A stretch of DNA of 64,000 nucleotides from Tropicibacter sp. R16_0 (lineage in GTDB: Bacteria > Pseudomonadota > Alphaproteobacteria > Rhodobacterales > Rhodobacteraceae): positions 1 through 64,000 of the forward strand of contig NZ_JAGHRE010000010.1 in NCBI RefSeq assembly GCF_017743935.1. Direction: 5' to 3'. Positions 37,308 to 46,233 of this stretch are shown piece by piece. The notes below the pieces were generated by a model. It was not told the DNA's origin and made no database searches. It worked only from the letters and a program-made list of their open reading frames with translations. Each line of letters starts with the position of its first letter. Within the stretch, counting starts at the first letter, position 1. Made by a program: the position numbers and the translations under genes.

Positions 37308-38426
37308 TCAAACACGCATCGGCATGACGACATAGACTGCGCTCTGGTCATTGCCTTCGCGCATCAAGGTCGGGTCGCCGGCCGAGTTAAACATGAACAC
37401 TGCATTCTCGCGGTCCACCTGAGACGCGATTTCCAGCAGGTATTTGGCGTTGAACCCGATCTCGAGCCGCTCGTCGCCATAGGCAACGGCCAACTCTTCC
37501 TCGGCTGCGCCACTGTCGGGAGCATTGACCGACAGGATCAAGCGGTCCTCTTCCAGCTGCAATTTCACCGCGCGTGAGCGTTCGGACGAAACTGTGGCAA
37601 CCCGGTCCACGGCCTGGGCGAACTCGGATGCATCCACTTCCAACCGGCGGGTGTTTCCTTGCGGAATAACGCGCGTGTAGTCGGGGAAGGTGCCGTCGAT
37701 TACCTTGGACGTCAGGGTGATGTCGGGCGTGGCAAAGCGCACTTTGGTTTCGCTGACCGAGACCGCGATATCCATCTCGTCATCGTCCAGCAGCTTGCGC
37801 AGCTCACCCACGGTCTTGCGCGGTACGATCACGCCCGGCATGTCCGCAGACCCTGCGGGAAGCTCGGCGTCGATACGGGCGAGGCGGTGGCCATCGGTGG
37901 CCACGGCGCGCAGCACCTTACCGCCATCGGCGTCGGTGACATGCAGGTAAACACCGTTTAGGTAATAGCGGGTCTCTTCGGTCGAGATTGCAAATTTCGA
38001 CTTGTCGAACAGGCGACGCAACACTGCGGCAGGTGCTGTAAAGTTCGACTGATATTCGGACGAGGCCATGACCGGAAAATCTTCGCGCGGCAGCGTCGCC
38101 AGCGAGAAGTTCGACCGGCCTGCATCAACGGTCAGACGGCCCGTGGCGCTGTCTGCGGTGAGCGTTACAAGCGCCCCGTCGGGCAGCTTGCGCACAATCT
38201 CGTGCAAGGTGGTGGCGGCAACCGTGGTGGCACCAGCGCGCTCGACCTGAGCGGGGGCCTTGTCCACAACTTCGATGTCCAGGTCGGTGGCGCGAAACTG
38301 CACGCTGTCGCCTTCGGCTTCGATCAGAACGTTTGCCAGGATCGGGATGGTGTTGCGGCGTTCCACAACGGATTGAGCCTGAGACACGGCCTTGAGCAGC
38401 GTGCCGCGTTCGATGCTGATCTTCAT
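37308..38426 (-). CDS. dnaN: DNA polymerase III subunit beta (sliding clamp)
   Basis: A 372-residue clamp protein of standard length, opening MKISIERGTLLKAVSQAQSV and ending YVVMPMRV, the typical C terminus. Three repeated clamp domains; VATDGHRLARIDAELP is the conserved central segment. Start chosen at ATG 38426, since the frame upstream to 38474 lies in the untranslated leader. The ring tethers polymerase III to DNA. Confidence 0.97.
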   Translation of the reverse strand: MKISIERGTLLKAVSQAQSVVERRNTIPILANVLIEAEGDSVQFRATDLDIEVVDKAPAQVERAGATTVAATTLHEIVRKLPDGALVTLTADSATGRLTVDAGRSNFSLATLPREDFPVMASSEYQSNFTAPAAVLRRLFDKSKFAISTEETRYYLNGVYLHVTDADGGKVLRAVATDGHRLARIDAELPAGSADMPGVIVPRKTVGELRKLLDDDEMDIAVSVSETKVRFATPDITLTSKVIDGTFPDYTRVIPQGNTRRLEVDASEFAQAVDRVATVSSERSRAVKLQLEEDRLILSVNAPDSGAAEEELAVAYGDERLEIGFNAKYLLEIASQVDRENAVFMFNSAGDPTLMREGNDQSAVYVVMPMRV

Positions 38427-38606
38427 AATCCCTACATCCTTTTCTTGGGCCAGCGAGATGGCCGGGACAGGCACCCTAACGGGTCACGCCTGTGGTACAA
38501 GTTTTTTCATGGATTTGTCCGCTGGAATGCAGGGGGCGTCAAGGCCCGCGTGGCGCTTGGGACACAGATGAGAGCAAAACGTTGATCGCAGCACACACCG
38601 GCGAAC

Positions 38607-38642
38607 AAAAAAGGGCCCCGGAGCATGTCCAAGACCCTTTTT
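38607..38642 (-). terminator. Terminator between dnaA and dnaN
   Basis: AAAAAGGG (38608-38615) and CCCTTTTT (38635-38642) form the core of a stem that can extend two further pairs, with runs of A and T on both sides. It sits 20 bases after the dnaA stop. It would end most dnaA transcripts and leave dnaN to its own promoter in the 38427-38600 gap. Confidence 0.75.
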
Positions 38643-38662
38643 CATGAGTGGTGGTCGTAAGT

Positions 38663-40081
38663 CTACGCTTCGAGCGCGCGGCGCAGCATCTCGACATCTT
38701 CGGCGATCTGACCGTCGGTCAGTTTCAACTCTTCGATGCGCTTGACGCCGTGCATGACCGTGGTGTGGTCACGCCCGCCAAAGCGGCGGCCGATTTCGGG
38801 CAGCGAACGGCTGGTGAGCTGCTTGCACAGATACATCGCAACCTGACGCGGGCGGGCATAGGACCGCAGGCGCTTGGGGCCAATGATGTCACTGAGACGG
38901 ATGTTGTAATAGTCGGACACTTTGCGCTGGATTTCCTCGACCGTGATCTTGCGCTCAGAGGCGCGCAGCACATCGGCCAGGCAGTCCTGCGTGAGGTCCA
39001 TGTCAATCTCGCGCCCCACCAACGAGGCAAAGGCAAAGAGACGGGTCAGAGCGCCTTCGAGCACGCGCACGTTGGTCGAAATCCGGTGCGCCAGAAACTC
39101 CAGTACGCCATCTGCGATCTTGAGGTCGGGATAGGTGGCTTTGTGCTGCTGAACCTTGTTCTGCAGGATGCCCAAACGCAGTTCATAGTCGGTCGGATGC
39201 AGGTCGACGACCAGGCCGCATTGCAGGCGCGATTTTACGCGATCTTCCAGATCCTTGATCTCGCCCGGGGCGCGGTCAGCCGAGATGATGATCTGCTTGT
39301 TCTGATCCACCAGGGCATTGAAGGTGTGAAAGAACTCTTCCTGTGTCGAATCCTTGCCGGCGATGAACTGCACATCATCCACCATCAGCACGTCGACCGA
39401 GCGGAACAGATGTTTGAAATCCATCATGCGGCGCTCGCGCAGGGCCTGCACAAAGCGATACATGAACTGTTCTGCCGACAGATACAGCACGTTCAGATCG
39501 GGGCGCTTCGATTTAAGCTCCCAGGCGATGGCGTGCATCAGGTGCGTCTTACCAAGGCCAACGCCGCCATACAGAACCAGTGGGTTGAAGGTCACCGGGC
39601 CGCCTTCGGACACGCGGCGCGCAGCGGCATGGGCCAATTCGTTGGGCTTGCCAACAACAAAGCTGTCAAACGTAAAGCGCGCGTCCAGCGGCGCGGCTTG
39701 CAGCGAATCCAACGGGTCAAATGCACTGCCCGCTGCACGTGTGTCCGTGGACCCTGTTTCTGTGGCCGGGGCCTCAGGCTTGCTCTCGGTTGGGCGTTTG
39801 CCGACAGAGGCGGTCGTTGCCTTAGGCCGTGCCGGTGAATTCGCAGCAACTCGAAACGCAATGCGCTGCACGGATTCGCCCGAGCTGTTGAGCTCGTACA
39901 GGATCAGGTCAGCGAAATTCTGGCTGACGTAGTTTCCCATGAAGTTTGTCGGAACCGTAAAGACTGCAACCCCATCGTGCAGTTCCTGGAACTCAAGCGG
40001 TTCGATCCAGGTCGAGTAGTTATTCTGTCCAACTGTCTTGAGCAGTTTTTGACGGAGTTGTCCCCATTTTTCTTGTGTCAT
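38663..40081 (-). CDS. dnaA: Chromosomal replication initiator protein DnaA
   Basis: A 472-residue initiator. Domain I opens MTQEKWGQLRQKLLKTVGQN; a low-complexity domain II follows (KATTASVGKRPTESKPEAPA); AAA+ domain III has Walker A GGVGLGKTHLMHA and Walker B VLMVDDVQFIAG; domain IV ends with the DNA-binding signature GGRDHTTVMHGVKR. Start chosen at ATG 40081, which has GTGAGG upstream and gives the usual N terminus; the ATG at 40105 adds eight basic residues. DnaA opens the replication origin. Confidence 0.97.
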   Translation of the reverse strand: MTQEKWGQLRQKLLKTVGQNNYSTWIEPLEFQELHDGVAVFTVPTNFMGNYVSQNFADLILYELNSSGESVQRIAFRVAANSPARPKATTASVGKRPTESKPEAPATETGSTDTRAAGSAFDPLDSLQAAPLDARFTFDSFVVGKPNELAHAAARRVSEGGPVTFNPLVLYGGVGLGKTHLMHAIAWELKSKRPDLNVLYLSAEQFMYRFVQALRERRMMDFKHLFRSVDVLMVDDVQFIAGKDSTQEEFFHTFNALVDQNKQIIISADRAPGEIKDLEDRVKSRLQCGLVVDLHPTDYELRLGILQNKVQQHKATYPDLKIADGVLEFLAHRISTNVRVLEGALTRLFAFASLVGREIDMDLTQDCLADVLRASERKITVEEIQRKVSDYYNIRLSDIIGPKRLRSYARPRQVAMYLCKQLTSRSLPEIGRRFGGRDHTTVMHGVKRIEELKLTDGQIAEDVEMLRRALEA

Positions 40082-40564
40082 CCAGCGCCTCACGCGTCCC
40101 ATCATCAGCGGCCATTCAGCCTGTTATTACCCATCCAATTCACCGGACCAGTCCCGGCGGCGACCACCCATAGGGATAGGGTTCACCGATGTGTGAGCAT
40201 CGGCGTCATGCGATTGCCAAATCGCATGAAAACAAACAACGAAAGACAAACACCCGTCTTGTCCCGACGGATTGTATATCCTCGTCACCCGTAACACTCA
40301 TTTTCGACAGGGCTAGGGCGTTTTGAGTATACCCACAGCAGACCGACCATGCCGGGTGGCCCCGACTTTCGGCAATCGCAAGTGCCTTCCCTGATGCCTG
40401 TCAGGTCGGGTGCCTTGCAGCCTGTCCCCCCAAGCGAGTGAATCGCTGGAACAGTGGTAGCAAGTCCGAGTGCAGAGCGGCAACGAAACTCTGATGTTGA
40501 CTCTGCCTTTGGCGGCAAAGAATCTCTCGCGCTCGCAGCAACGGGGCATCCGTGCAACAGGCAC
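40082..40564. other. dnaA-rpsT intergenic region with two stem-loops
   Basis: About 480 bases upstream of dnaA without genes. Two inverted repeats stand close together: CCGATG-N6-CATCGG at 40186-40203 and the perfect CATGCGATT-GCCA-AATCGCATG at 40207-40228. One weak DnaA-box-like site, ATACCCACA, is at about 40329-40337. This must hold the dnaA promoter and may hold regulatory sites, but I see no cluster of good DnaA boxes. Confidence 0.6.
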
Positions 40565-40597
40565 AAAAAAAGGCGCTGCCGATGGCAACGCCTTTTC
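40565..40597 (-). terminator. Rho-independent terminator of rpsT
   Basis: On the minus strand, AAAAGGCGTTGCC pairs with GGCAGCGCCTTTT around a three-base loop with one mismatch, followed by seven T. It starts 28 bases after the rpsT stop. Confidence 0.88.
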
Positions 40598-40624
40598 ACA
40601 AAACGCTTTTGTGCGAGTCGCGAA

Positions 40625-40888
40625 TTAACCCAGAGCTTTGACTCGGGCTGCCAGGCGCGACATCTTCCGCGATGCGGTGTTTTTGTGGAACACGCCTTTG
40701 GTCACACCGCGCATCAGCTCGGGCTGAGCAGCGCGCAGAGCAGCGGTTGCAGCTTCTTTGTCGCCGGATGCGATTGCTTCTTCGACTTTACGCAGGAAGG
40801 TGCGGATGCGCGAACGACGGGCTTTGTTGACGGCAAAGCGGGTTTCGTTCTGACGGGCGCGCTTTTTTGCCTGGGGCGAATTTGCCAT
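40625..40888 (-). CDS. rpsT: 30S ribosomal protein S20
   Basis: An 87-residue basic helical protein opening [17 protein letters not shown] and ending [11 protein letters not shown], the S20 pattern. It binds 16S rRNA in the body of the small subunit. Start set at ATG 40888; the frame upstream to 40924 adds residues outside the conserved protein. Single-gene transcript ended by the hairpin at 40565. Confidence 0.97.
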   Translation of the reverse strand: MANSPQAKKRARQNETRFAVNKARRSRIRTFLRKVEEAIASGDKEAATAALRAAQPELMRGVTKGVFHKNTASRKMSRLAARVKALG

Positions 40889-41061
40889 GGTTTTCTGACC
40901 TTTATCTCGGTTCGGTTTGTTCAAGTTAGCGCAATGCCAAGCCCAATCCGGATATCAGGTCACCGGTGTGATTCTAGCCAGAGCGGGCCGCACGCGCATG
41001 TATTGCGGCGCTATCTAGCCAAGTTTGCCCATAATGCCAAGCCGATTCTGTGCCCGGCTCT

Positions 41062-41095
41062 CCAAAACGAAACGGGCAGGTCCATGACCCGCCCG
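41062..41095 (-). terminator. Terminator after the enoyl-CoA hydratase gene
   Basis: CGGGC-A-GGTC and GACC-C-GCCCG pair with a single mismatch around CAT; on the minus strand the stem is followed by TTTCGTTTT. It begins 30 bases after the hydratase stop. Confidence 0.8.
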
Positions 41096-41124
41096 CTCAT
41101 CAGAAGTGATTCCATTACGCGACG

Positions 41125-41901
41125 TCATTTATCGCGGAATTGGGCCTCGCGTTTTTCCAGGAAAGCGGCCATGCCCTCTTTCTGGTCTTCGGTGGCGAAC
41201 ATCGAATGAAACACGCGACGTTCAAACAGCAGACCCTCGTTCAGGGTCAGCTCGTAGCTGCGGTTCACAGCTTCCTTGGCGGCCATTGCCGTCAGTTGCG
41301 ATTTCTCGGCAATCTTCTGAGCCGCAGCTGTTGCTTCTTCGATCAGTTTCTTGGCCGGAACCACGCGGCTCACCAGGCCCGAGCGTTCTGCCTCTTCGGC
41401 GTTCATGAAGCGACCGGTCAGGTTCATGTCCATGGATTTGGACTTGCCGACAAAGCGGGTCAGGCGCTGCGTGCCGCCGATGCCTGCGATGACGCCCAGA
41501 TTGATTTCAGGCTGACCAAATTTCGCAGTGTCCGACGCAATGATGAAGTCGCACATCATGGCCAACTCACAACCGCCACCCAAGGCATATCCGTTGACCG
41601 CGGCGATAATGGGCTTGCGGATCGCACCCACACGGTCGCCAACCTCACCGAAGAGGTTTTCGGTAAACACCTCGACATAAGTCTTCTCAGACATCTCTTT
41701 GATGTCTGCTCCGGCGGCAAAAGCCTTTTCCGACCCGGTCAGGACAATGCAACGCACCTTGTCATTGGCATCAGCTTCATCCAGCGCAGTACACAACTCA
41801 TTCAGCAGCTGACTGTTGAGTGCGTTCAATGCGTCCGGGCGGTTCAGTTTGATAAGAGCTACGTGGTCTTCAACGTCGACGATGATCGTCTCAAAGGCCA
41901 T
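41125..41901 (-). CDS. Enoyl-CoA hydratase
   Basis: A 258-residue crotonase-family enzyme. The oxyanion-hole segments are [14 protein letters not shown] (about residues 59-72) and [17 protein letters not shown]; the catalytic glutamates lie in CELAM and in [19 protein letters not shown]. Converts 2-enoyl-CoA to 3-hydroxyacyl-CoA in fatty-acid or amino-acid oxidation. It keeps this position next to rpsT and mutM in many Roseobacter relatives, to my knowledge. Confidence 0.93.
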   Translation of the reverse strand: MAFETIIVDVEDHVALIKLNRPDALNALNSQLLNELCTALDEADANDKVRCIVLTGSEKAFAAGADIKEMSEKTYVEVFTENLFGEVGDRVGAIRKPIIAAVNGYALGGGCELAMMCDFIIASDTAKFGQPEINLGVIAGIGGTQRLTRFVGKSKSMDMNLTGRFMNAEEAERSGLVSRVVPAKKLIEEATAAAQKIAEKSQLTAMAAKEAVNRSYELTLNEGLLFERRVFHSMFATEDQKEGMAAFLEKREAQFRDK

Positions 41902-41966
41902 AGAGATGTGCTTTCGGTTGTTCTGTCCTGGACCGATTCCTTACCACGAGGGGGAGATGGTTCAAG

Positions 41967-42818
41967 TTATCTTTGGCATTGCGGACAGTAGAAAGATGAG
42001 CGTCCCGACTGGGTGATTCTGGTCACCGTCCCATCGCAACCCTGGGTACGGCAGGGCTCGTTCTCGCGCCCATAGACATCAAAGCTGTGTTGAAAATATC
42101 CAAGTTCTCCATCGGCTTGGCGGAAATCCTTGAGCGACGATCCACCCGCGTCGATGGCGTCTGACAGCACCTGCCGGATGATTGGAACAAGGGCGGCAAC
42201 GCGGGCAGCGGAAATTTTTCCGGCTTTGCGACGTGGCGAAATTCCGGCGCGAAACAATGCTTCGCAAACATAGATATTGCCCAAACCTGCGACGATTCCC
42301 TGATCCAACAGTGCGGATTTGACCGGTGTATTCTTGCCGCGGAACGACTCAACCAGATGTTGTTCGTGGAAATCATTGCCCAGTGGCTCTGGCCCCAGCA
42401 CCGACAGCAGCTTGTGTTCGGTCGCTGTCGCGGTCGGCAGCAGGTCCATCGCCCCAAAGCGGCGGGGATCATTGAATGTGACCCGCGCACCGTTGGCCAT
42501 GTGGAACACCACATGATCGTGCTTTTCGGGCATGGGGTGATCATGCACGAACTGCCCCAGCGGATCGCCCGATACCGTCATCCGTCCCGACATGCCCAGA
42601 TGTATGAGCAGCGTCTCGCCCGTATCCAGATCAGCCAGAATATACTTCGACCGTCGCCCCAATCGCTGAACCCGCGCGCCAGTCAGCCGCTCGGCCATCC
42701 GTTCGGGAAAGGGCCACCGCAGGTCCGGACGATTGACGTCAGCCCGTTCAATCACCTCGCCCTCCATCGCGGGGGTCAGGCCACGTCGGACGGTCTCGAC
42801 CTCGGGCAGTTCAGGCAT
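41967..42818 (-). CDS. mutM: Formamidopyrimidine-DNA glycosylase
   Basis: A 283-residue base-excision repair enzyme. The processed N terminus [12 protein letters not shown] carries the catalytic proline and glutamate; [11 protein letters not shown] holds the conserved lysine; the C-terminal zinc finger has four cysteines (PCRTQGC and FYCPQCQR). Removes 8-oxoguanine and nicks the strand. Start at ATG 42818 with AGGAG upstream; proline at position 2 makes this start certain. Divergent from ubiE over 86 bases. Confidence 0.97.
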   Translation of the reverse strand: MPELPEVETVRRGLTPAMEGEVIERADVNRPDLRWPFPERMAERLTGARVQRLGRRSKYILADLDTGETLLIHLGMSGRMTVSGDPLGQFVHDHPMPEKHDHVVFHMANGARVTFNDPRRFGAMDLLPTATATEHKLLSVLGPEPLGNDFHEQHLVESFRGKNTPVKSALLDQGIVAGLGNIYVCEALFRAGISPRRKAGKISAARVAALVPIIRQVLSDAIDAGGSSLKDFRQADGELGYFQHSFDVYGRENEPCRTQGCDGTVTRITQSGRSSFYCPQCQR

Positions 42819-42904
42819 TATGGGGCTCCTAATTCCAAAGGGCCGCATTGTGCCCGTGTTCCAACGCCCTATAACAGGGTCGAAATCAGAAAACGGCAAG
42901 GCCC

Positions 42905-43657
42905 ATGTCCGAGAACAGTCAAAAGACCACTCACTTTGGTTTCTCCGAAGTTCCCGAAGGTGAAAAGGCCGGGCGCGTTCAGGGCGTGTTCAACTCGGTC
43001 GCCAGCAAGTATGACATCATGAATGATGTCATGAGCATGGGCATCCACCGGGTGTGGAAAGACGCCATGATGGATTGGCTGGCACCGCGTCCGGGGCAAA
43101 AGCTGCTCGATGTGGCCGGTGGCACCGGCGATATTTCATTCCGGTTTCTGGACCGTGCGGGCCATGGTCACGCCACCGTTCTGGACCTGACCGAACCGAT
43201 GCTGGTCGAAGGGCGCAAGCGGGCCGAGGCGGCGCATCTGGCCGACAGTCTGGATTGGGTGGTGGGCGATGCCATGTCCCTGCCGTTTGAGGACAACACC
43301 TTCGACGTTTACACCATCTCGTTCGGCATCCGGAACGTGACCCGCCCGCAAGAGGCCCTGAACGAGGCTTACCGCGTGCTGCGCCCCGGTGGCCGACTGA
43401 TGGTGCTGGAGTTCAGCCAGCTGCCCAACGACGGGCTGCAGAAGCTCTACGACCTCTACAGCTTCAACGTCATTCCGCGCATGGGGCAGGCGATCGCCGG
43501 GGATTACGACAGCTATCAGTATCTGGTGGAATCGATCCGCAAGTTCCCTGACCAAGAGACGTTCCTAGGCATGGTGCGCAGTGCGGGCTTTGGCAATGCC
43601 AAGTACCGCAATCTGTCGATGGGTATCGCGGCATTGCATTCGGGTTGGAAGCTCTAA
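42905..43657 (+). CDS. ubiE: Ubiquinone/menaquinone C-methyltransferase UbiE
   Basis: A 250-residue SAM-dependent methyltransferase. SAM-binding motif [16 protein letters not shown], then the UbiE signatures [18 protein letters not shown] and [20 protein letters not shown]. Methylates the benzoquinol ring in ubiquinone synthesis. Followed after three bases by ubiB, forming a ubiquinone operon. Confidence 0.97.
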   Translation: MSENSQKTTHFGFSEVPEGEKAGRVQGVFNSVASKYDIMNDVMSMGIHRVWKDAMMDWLAPRPGQKLLDVAGGTGDISFRFLDRAGHGHATVLDLTEPMLVEGRKRAEAAHLADSLDWVVGDAMSLPFEDNTFDVYTISFGIRNVTRPQEALNEAYRVLRPGGRLMVLEFSQLPNDGLQKLYDLYSFNVIPRMGQAIAGDYDSYQYLVESIRKFPDQETFLGMVRSAGFGNAKYRNLSMGIAALHSGWKL

Positions 43658-43660
43658 CCG

Positions 43661-45190
43661 ATGCGCGGACCTCACAACATCATTCGCCTGATCCGGACAG
43701 GCGCAACACTCGAGCGGACCGGCGCCATGAACGTGGTGCTGGATGCGTTCGAGGCCCCGCCGCTCTTGCGTTTTGTGGCACATGCACTTGGCAAACCGTT
43801 CCAGTGGCTGGGGTACAAGGGCGACCCGGACATGCCCCCCGCCACGCGCGCGCTGACGGCTCTTGGTCCGGCCTACATCAAATTTGGTCAAGTCCTGTCG
43901 ACGCGGCCTGATGTGGTGGGTGATGAATTGGCCGAGCAGCTGCGCGTTCTGCAAGACAAGCTGCCGCCCTTCCCCCGGTCCGAGGCCATGGCTGAGGTCG
44001 AGCGCGAGTTGGGCCAACCCCTGCCCGAGATGTTCAGCGAGTTCAGCGAGCCGATCGCCGCCGCCTCGATCGCGCAGGTGCACAAGGCGACGCTGGCGAC
44101 CACGGGTGACGAGGTCGCGGTTAAGGTCCTGCGCCCCGGCATCGAGAAGGCGTTCCGCAAGGATGTCGATGCCTTCTATCTGGCCGCTCGCATCATCGAT
44201 CTGTTCGCCCCCGGTGCGCGTCGTCTGCGCCCGATGGAAGTGATCGAACACTTCGACGGCGTTGTGCGGGGAGAGCTGGATTTGCGGCTGGAAAGCTCTG
44301 CCGCGTCGGAATTCACCGACAACACAAAGGATGATGCCGGGTTCCAACTGCCACCCGTGCGTTGGTCATTGTCCTCGCGCCGCGTAATGACGCTGGGGTG
44401 GGCCGATGGGGTGCCTCTGGGGGACAACGACGCAATTGATGCCGCCGGCCATGACCGCGTCGATCTGGGCGAGCGCGTGCTGCGCCTGTTCCTAATGCAC
44501 GCGCTGCGCGATGGCTATTTCCACGCCGACATGCACCAAGGCAACCTCAAGGTTGCGCCCAATGGGGACATCATCGCCTATGACTTTGGCATCATGGGCC
44601 ACATCGACGAATACACCCGTCGGGTCTATGCCGAGATCCTGTTCGGCTTTATCCGCCGCGATTACAAACGCGTGGCCGAGGTGCATTTTGAAGCGGGCTA
44701 TGTTCCCGCCAATCAGGACGTCGATGAGTTTGCCCGCGCTCTGCGCGCCGTCGGAGAGCCGATCTTTGGGATGGACGCCACCCAGATTTCGATGGGGCGT
44801 TTGCTGAACTACCTGTTCGAGGTAACAGAACGCTTTGGCATGGAAACCCGGACCGAGCTGATCCTGCTGCAACGCACCATGGTTGTGGTTGAAGGCGTCG
44901 CTCGTTCGCTGAGCCCGCATATCAACATCTGGGACGTCGCGCGGCCCGTGGTCGAGGACTACATCAAAAAATCCATCGGCCCGCGTGCCTTGGTGTCGGA
45001 TCTGTCGAAAACCGCCATGGTCATGGCCCGCTTTGGCCCGCGCCTGCCTGCGCTGGTCGAAAAGGCCCTGATCGCGCAGTCGGTCGAGGATGAGCCAAAA
45101 TCCATGTCCTTCCAAAGCCGGGTTTGGCTGGCTCTGGGCGGTGCTTTGGCGGGCGGTGTGTTCGTGATTTTGGCGGACGCACTGTTCTGA
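43661..45190 (+). CDS. ubiB: UbiB, ABC1/ADCK-family ubiquinone biosynthesis protein
   Basis: A 509-residue atypical kinase-fold protein. The family KxGQ motif is PAYIKFGQVLSTRPDVVGDE (about residues 69-88), later motifs FHADMHQGNL and IAYDFGIMG replace the usual kinase loops. Hydrophobic C-terminal segment (LALGGALAGGVFVILADALF) anchors it to the membrane. Needed for ubiquinone synthesis, probably by extracting or presenting lipid precursors through ATPase action. Confidence 0.96.
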   Translation: MRGPHNIIRLIRTGATLERTGAMNVVLDAFEAPPLLRFVAHALGKPFQWLGYKGDPDMPPATRALTALGPAYIKFGQVLSTRPDVVGDELAEQLRVLQDKLPPFPRSEAMAEVERELGQPLPEMFSEFSEPIAAASIAQVHKATLATTGDEVAVKVLRPGIEKAFRKDVDAFYLAARIIDLFAPGARRLRPMEVIEHFDGVVRGELDLRLESSAASEFTDNTKDDAGFQLPPVRWSLSSRRVMTLGWADGVPLGDNDAIDAAGHDRVDLGERVLRLFLMHALRDGYFHADMHQGNLKVAPNGDIIAYDFGIMGHIDEYTRRVYAEILFGFIRRDYKRVAEVHFEAGYVPANQDVDEFARALRAVGEPIFGMDATQISMGRLLNYLFEVTERFGMETRTELILLQRTMVVVEGVARSLSPHINIWDVARPVVEDYIKKSIGPRALVSDLSKTAMVMARFGPRLPALVEKALIAQSVEDEPKSMSFQSRVWLALGGALAGGVFVILADALF

Positions 45191-45216
45191 GCTGAAATCG
45201 TGCTAGGGTTCGGGTC

Positions 45217-46203
45217 ATGCCGAAACCGAACCCATACCGCCCGTTTGAGCCAGACCCCGATCAGGTCGCACAGCAACCCGCAATCAGCGGAAATGACATT
45301 AACGGATTGGGCGAGCATCAACCGCGCAATCCGTCTATGGTCTATTGGGCGCCCAACCCAATGGACATCCCGCACGGGCCTTTGCAGCTGTATTTCTATG
45401 AGCAATCTGCCAAGGAACCGGCCTTTGGTGAGAGGCGGGCAGCGCGGCAACATATCCTGGATGCTCCGCTGCCTGAGGTGTCCAACGTTTCGACCTCAAA
45501 AACCCCGGTGGATTGGACGGTTGGGCTGGAACGGTTTGTTGCGGACGGCATCTGTGAAATGACCGGCGTTGCCGAGATGCAGCCCGAGTGGGTGTTCAAA
45601 GGCTATGACATCCCGCAGTCACGGGTGATCATCTTGGGTGTTCAGCATGACTATGCCGAAATCTCGACTGCACCTCAGGTGCGCGCGGGGCTGGAAGTCA
45701 TGACCCAATACGCCCGCGCGGCTTTGGCGGCCAAGACGGTGGCGGGCTGGATCAGGGAACAAGGGTGGGCGGCCGAGGCCGTTACAGGCCCGATGACCGG
45801 GGCATTGGCGATGATCCCGCCGGCATTGGCCTGTGGGTTTGGCGAATTGGGCAAGCATGGCTCGATCATCAACCCTGAACTTGGGGCCTCGTTCCGACTA
45901 TCCGCGGTGTTGACCGACGCCCCGTTTGAGCCGACACCAGCACGCGAGCATGGGATTGATGCGTTTTGTCAGAATTGCCGGATTTGCGAGGATGCGTGCC
46001 CACCCGAAGCGCTGTCACCGGACAAGCAGATGGTTCGAGGGACCCGCAAATGGTACGTGGATTTCGACAAGTGTTTGCCGTTCTTCAACCAAACCCACGG
46101 CTGCGCGATCTGCATTGCGCAATGCCCTTGGTCACGCCCCGGCGTGGGGCCGAACCTGGCCGCCAAATTGGCCCGAAAAAAGGAAAGGGCCGCAGTCGAA
46201 TGA
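45217..46203 (+). CDS. Reductive-dehalogenase/QueG-like 4Fe-4S protein
   Basis: A 328-residue cytoplasmic protein. Residues about 190-230 (ALACGFGELGKHGSIINPEL) match the cobalamin-fold segment shared by reductive dehalogenases and epoxyqueuosine reductase QueG. Two ferredoxin-like clusters follow: FCQNCRICEDACPPEA and CLPFFNQ then GCAICIAQCPW. There is no Tat signal, so it is not a respiratory enzyme, and it lacks the fused reductase domain of catabolic dehalogenases. B12 dependence is likely. It follows ubiB by 26 bases. Substrate unknown. Confidence 0.72.
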   Translation: MPKPNPYRPFEPDPDQVAQQPAISGNDINGLGEHQPRNPSMVYWAPNPMDIPHGPLQLYFYEQSAKEPAFGERRAARQHILDAPLPEVSNVSTSKTPVDWTVGLERFVADGICEMTGVAEMQPEWVFKGYDIPQSRVIILGVQHDYAEISTAPQVRAGLEVMTQYARAALAAKTVAGWIREQGWAAEAVTGPMTGALAMIPPALACGFGELGKHGSIINPELGASFRLSAVLTDAPFEPTPAREHGIDAFCQNCRICEDACPPEALSPDKQMVRGTRKWYVDFDKCLPFFNQTHGCAICIAQCPWSRPGVGPNLAAKLARKKERAAVE

Positions 46204-46214
46204 CCGCGACCCTT
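46176..46214 (-). terminator. Terminator of the thiolase gene
   Basis: AAGGGCCGC (46185-46193) pairs with GCGACCCTT (46206-46214), with one G-T pair, and on the minus strand is followed by TCCTTTTTT. It overlaps the last codons of the convergent 4Fe-4S protein gene. Confidence 0.82.
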
Positions 46215-46233
46215 CCTGATTTTCTCTGATAAA

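Noticed and set aside
38648-39838. Long open frame opposite dnaA
   Set aside because: Antisense to dnaA with no recognisable motif; a composition effect.
40082-40564. Replication origin next to dnaA
   Set aside because: Only one weak DnaA-box-like site and no AT-rich unwinding region were found; proximity to dnaA is not enough.
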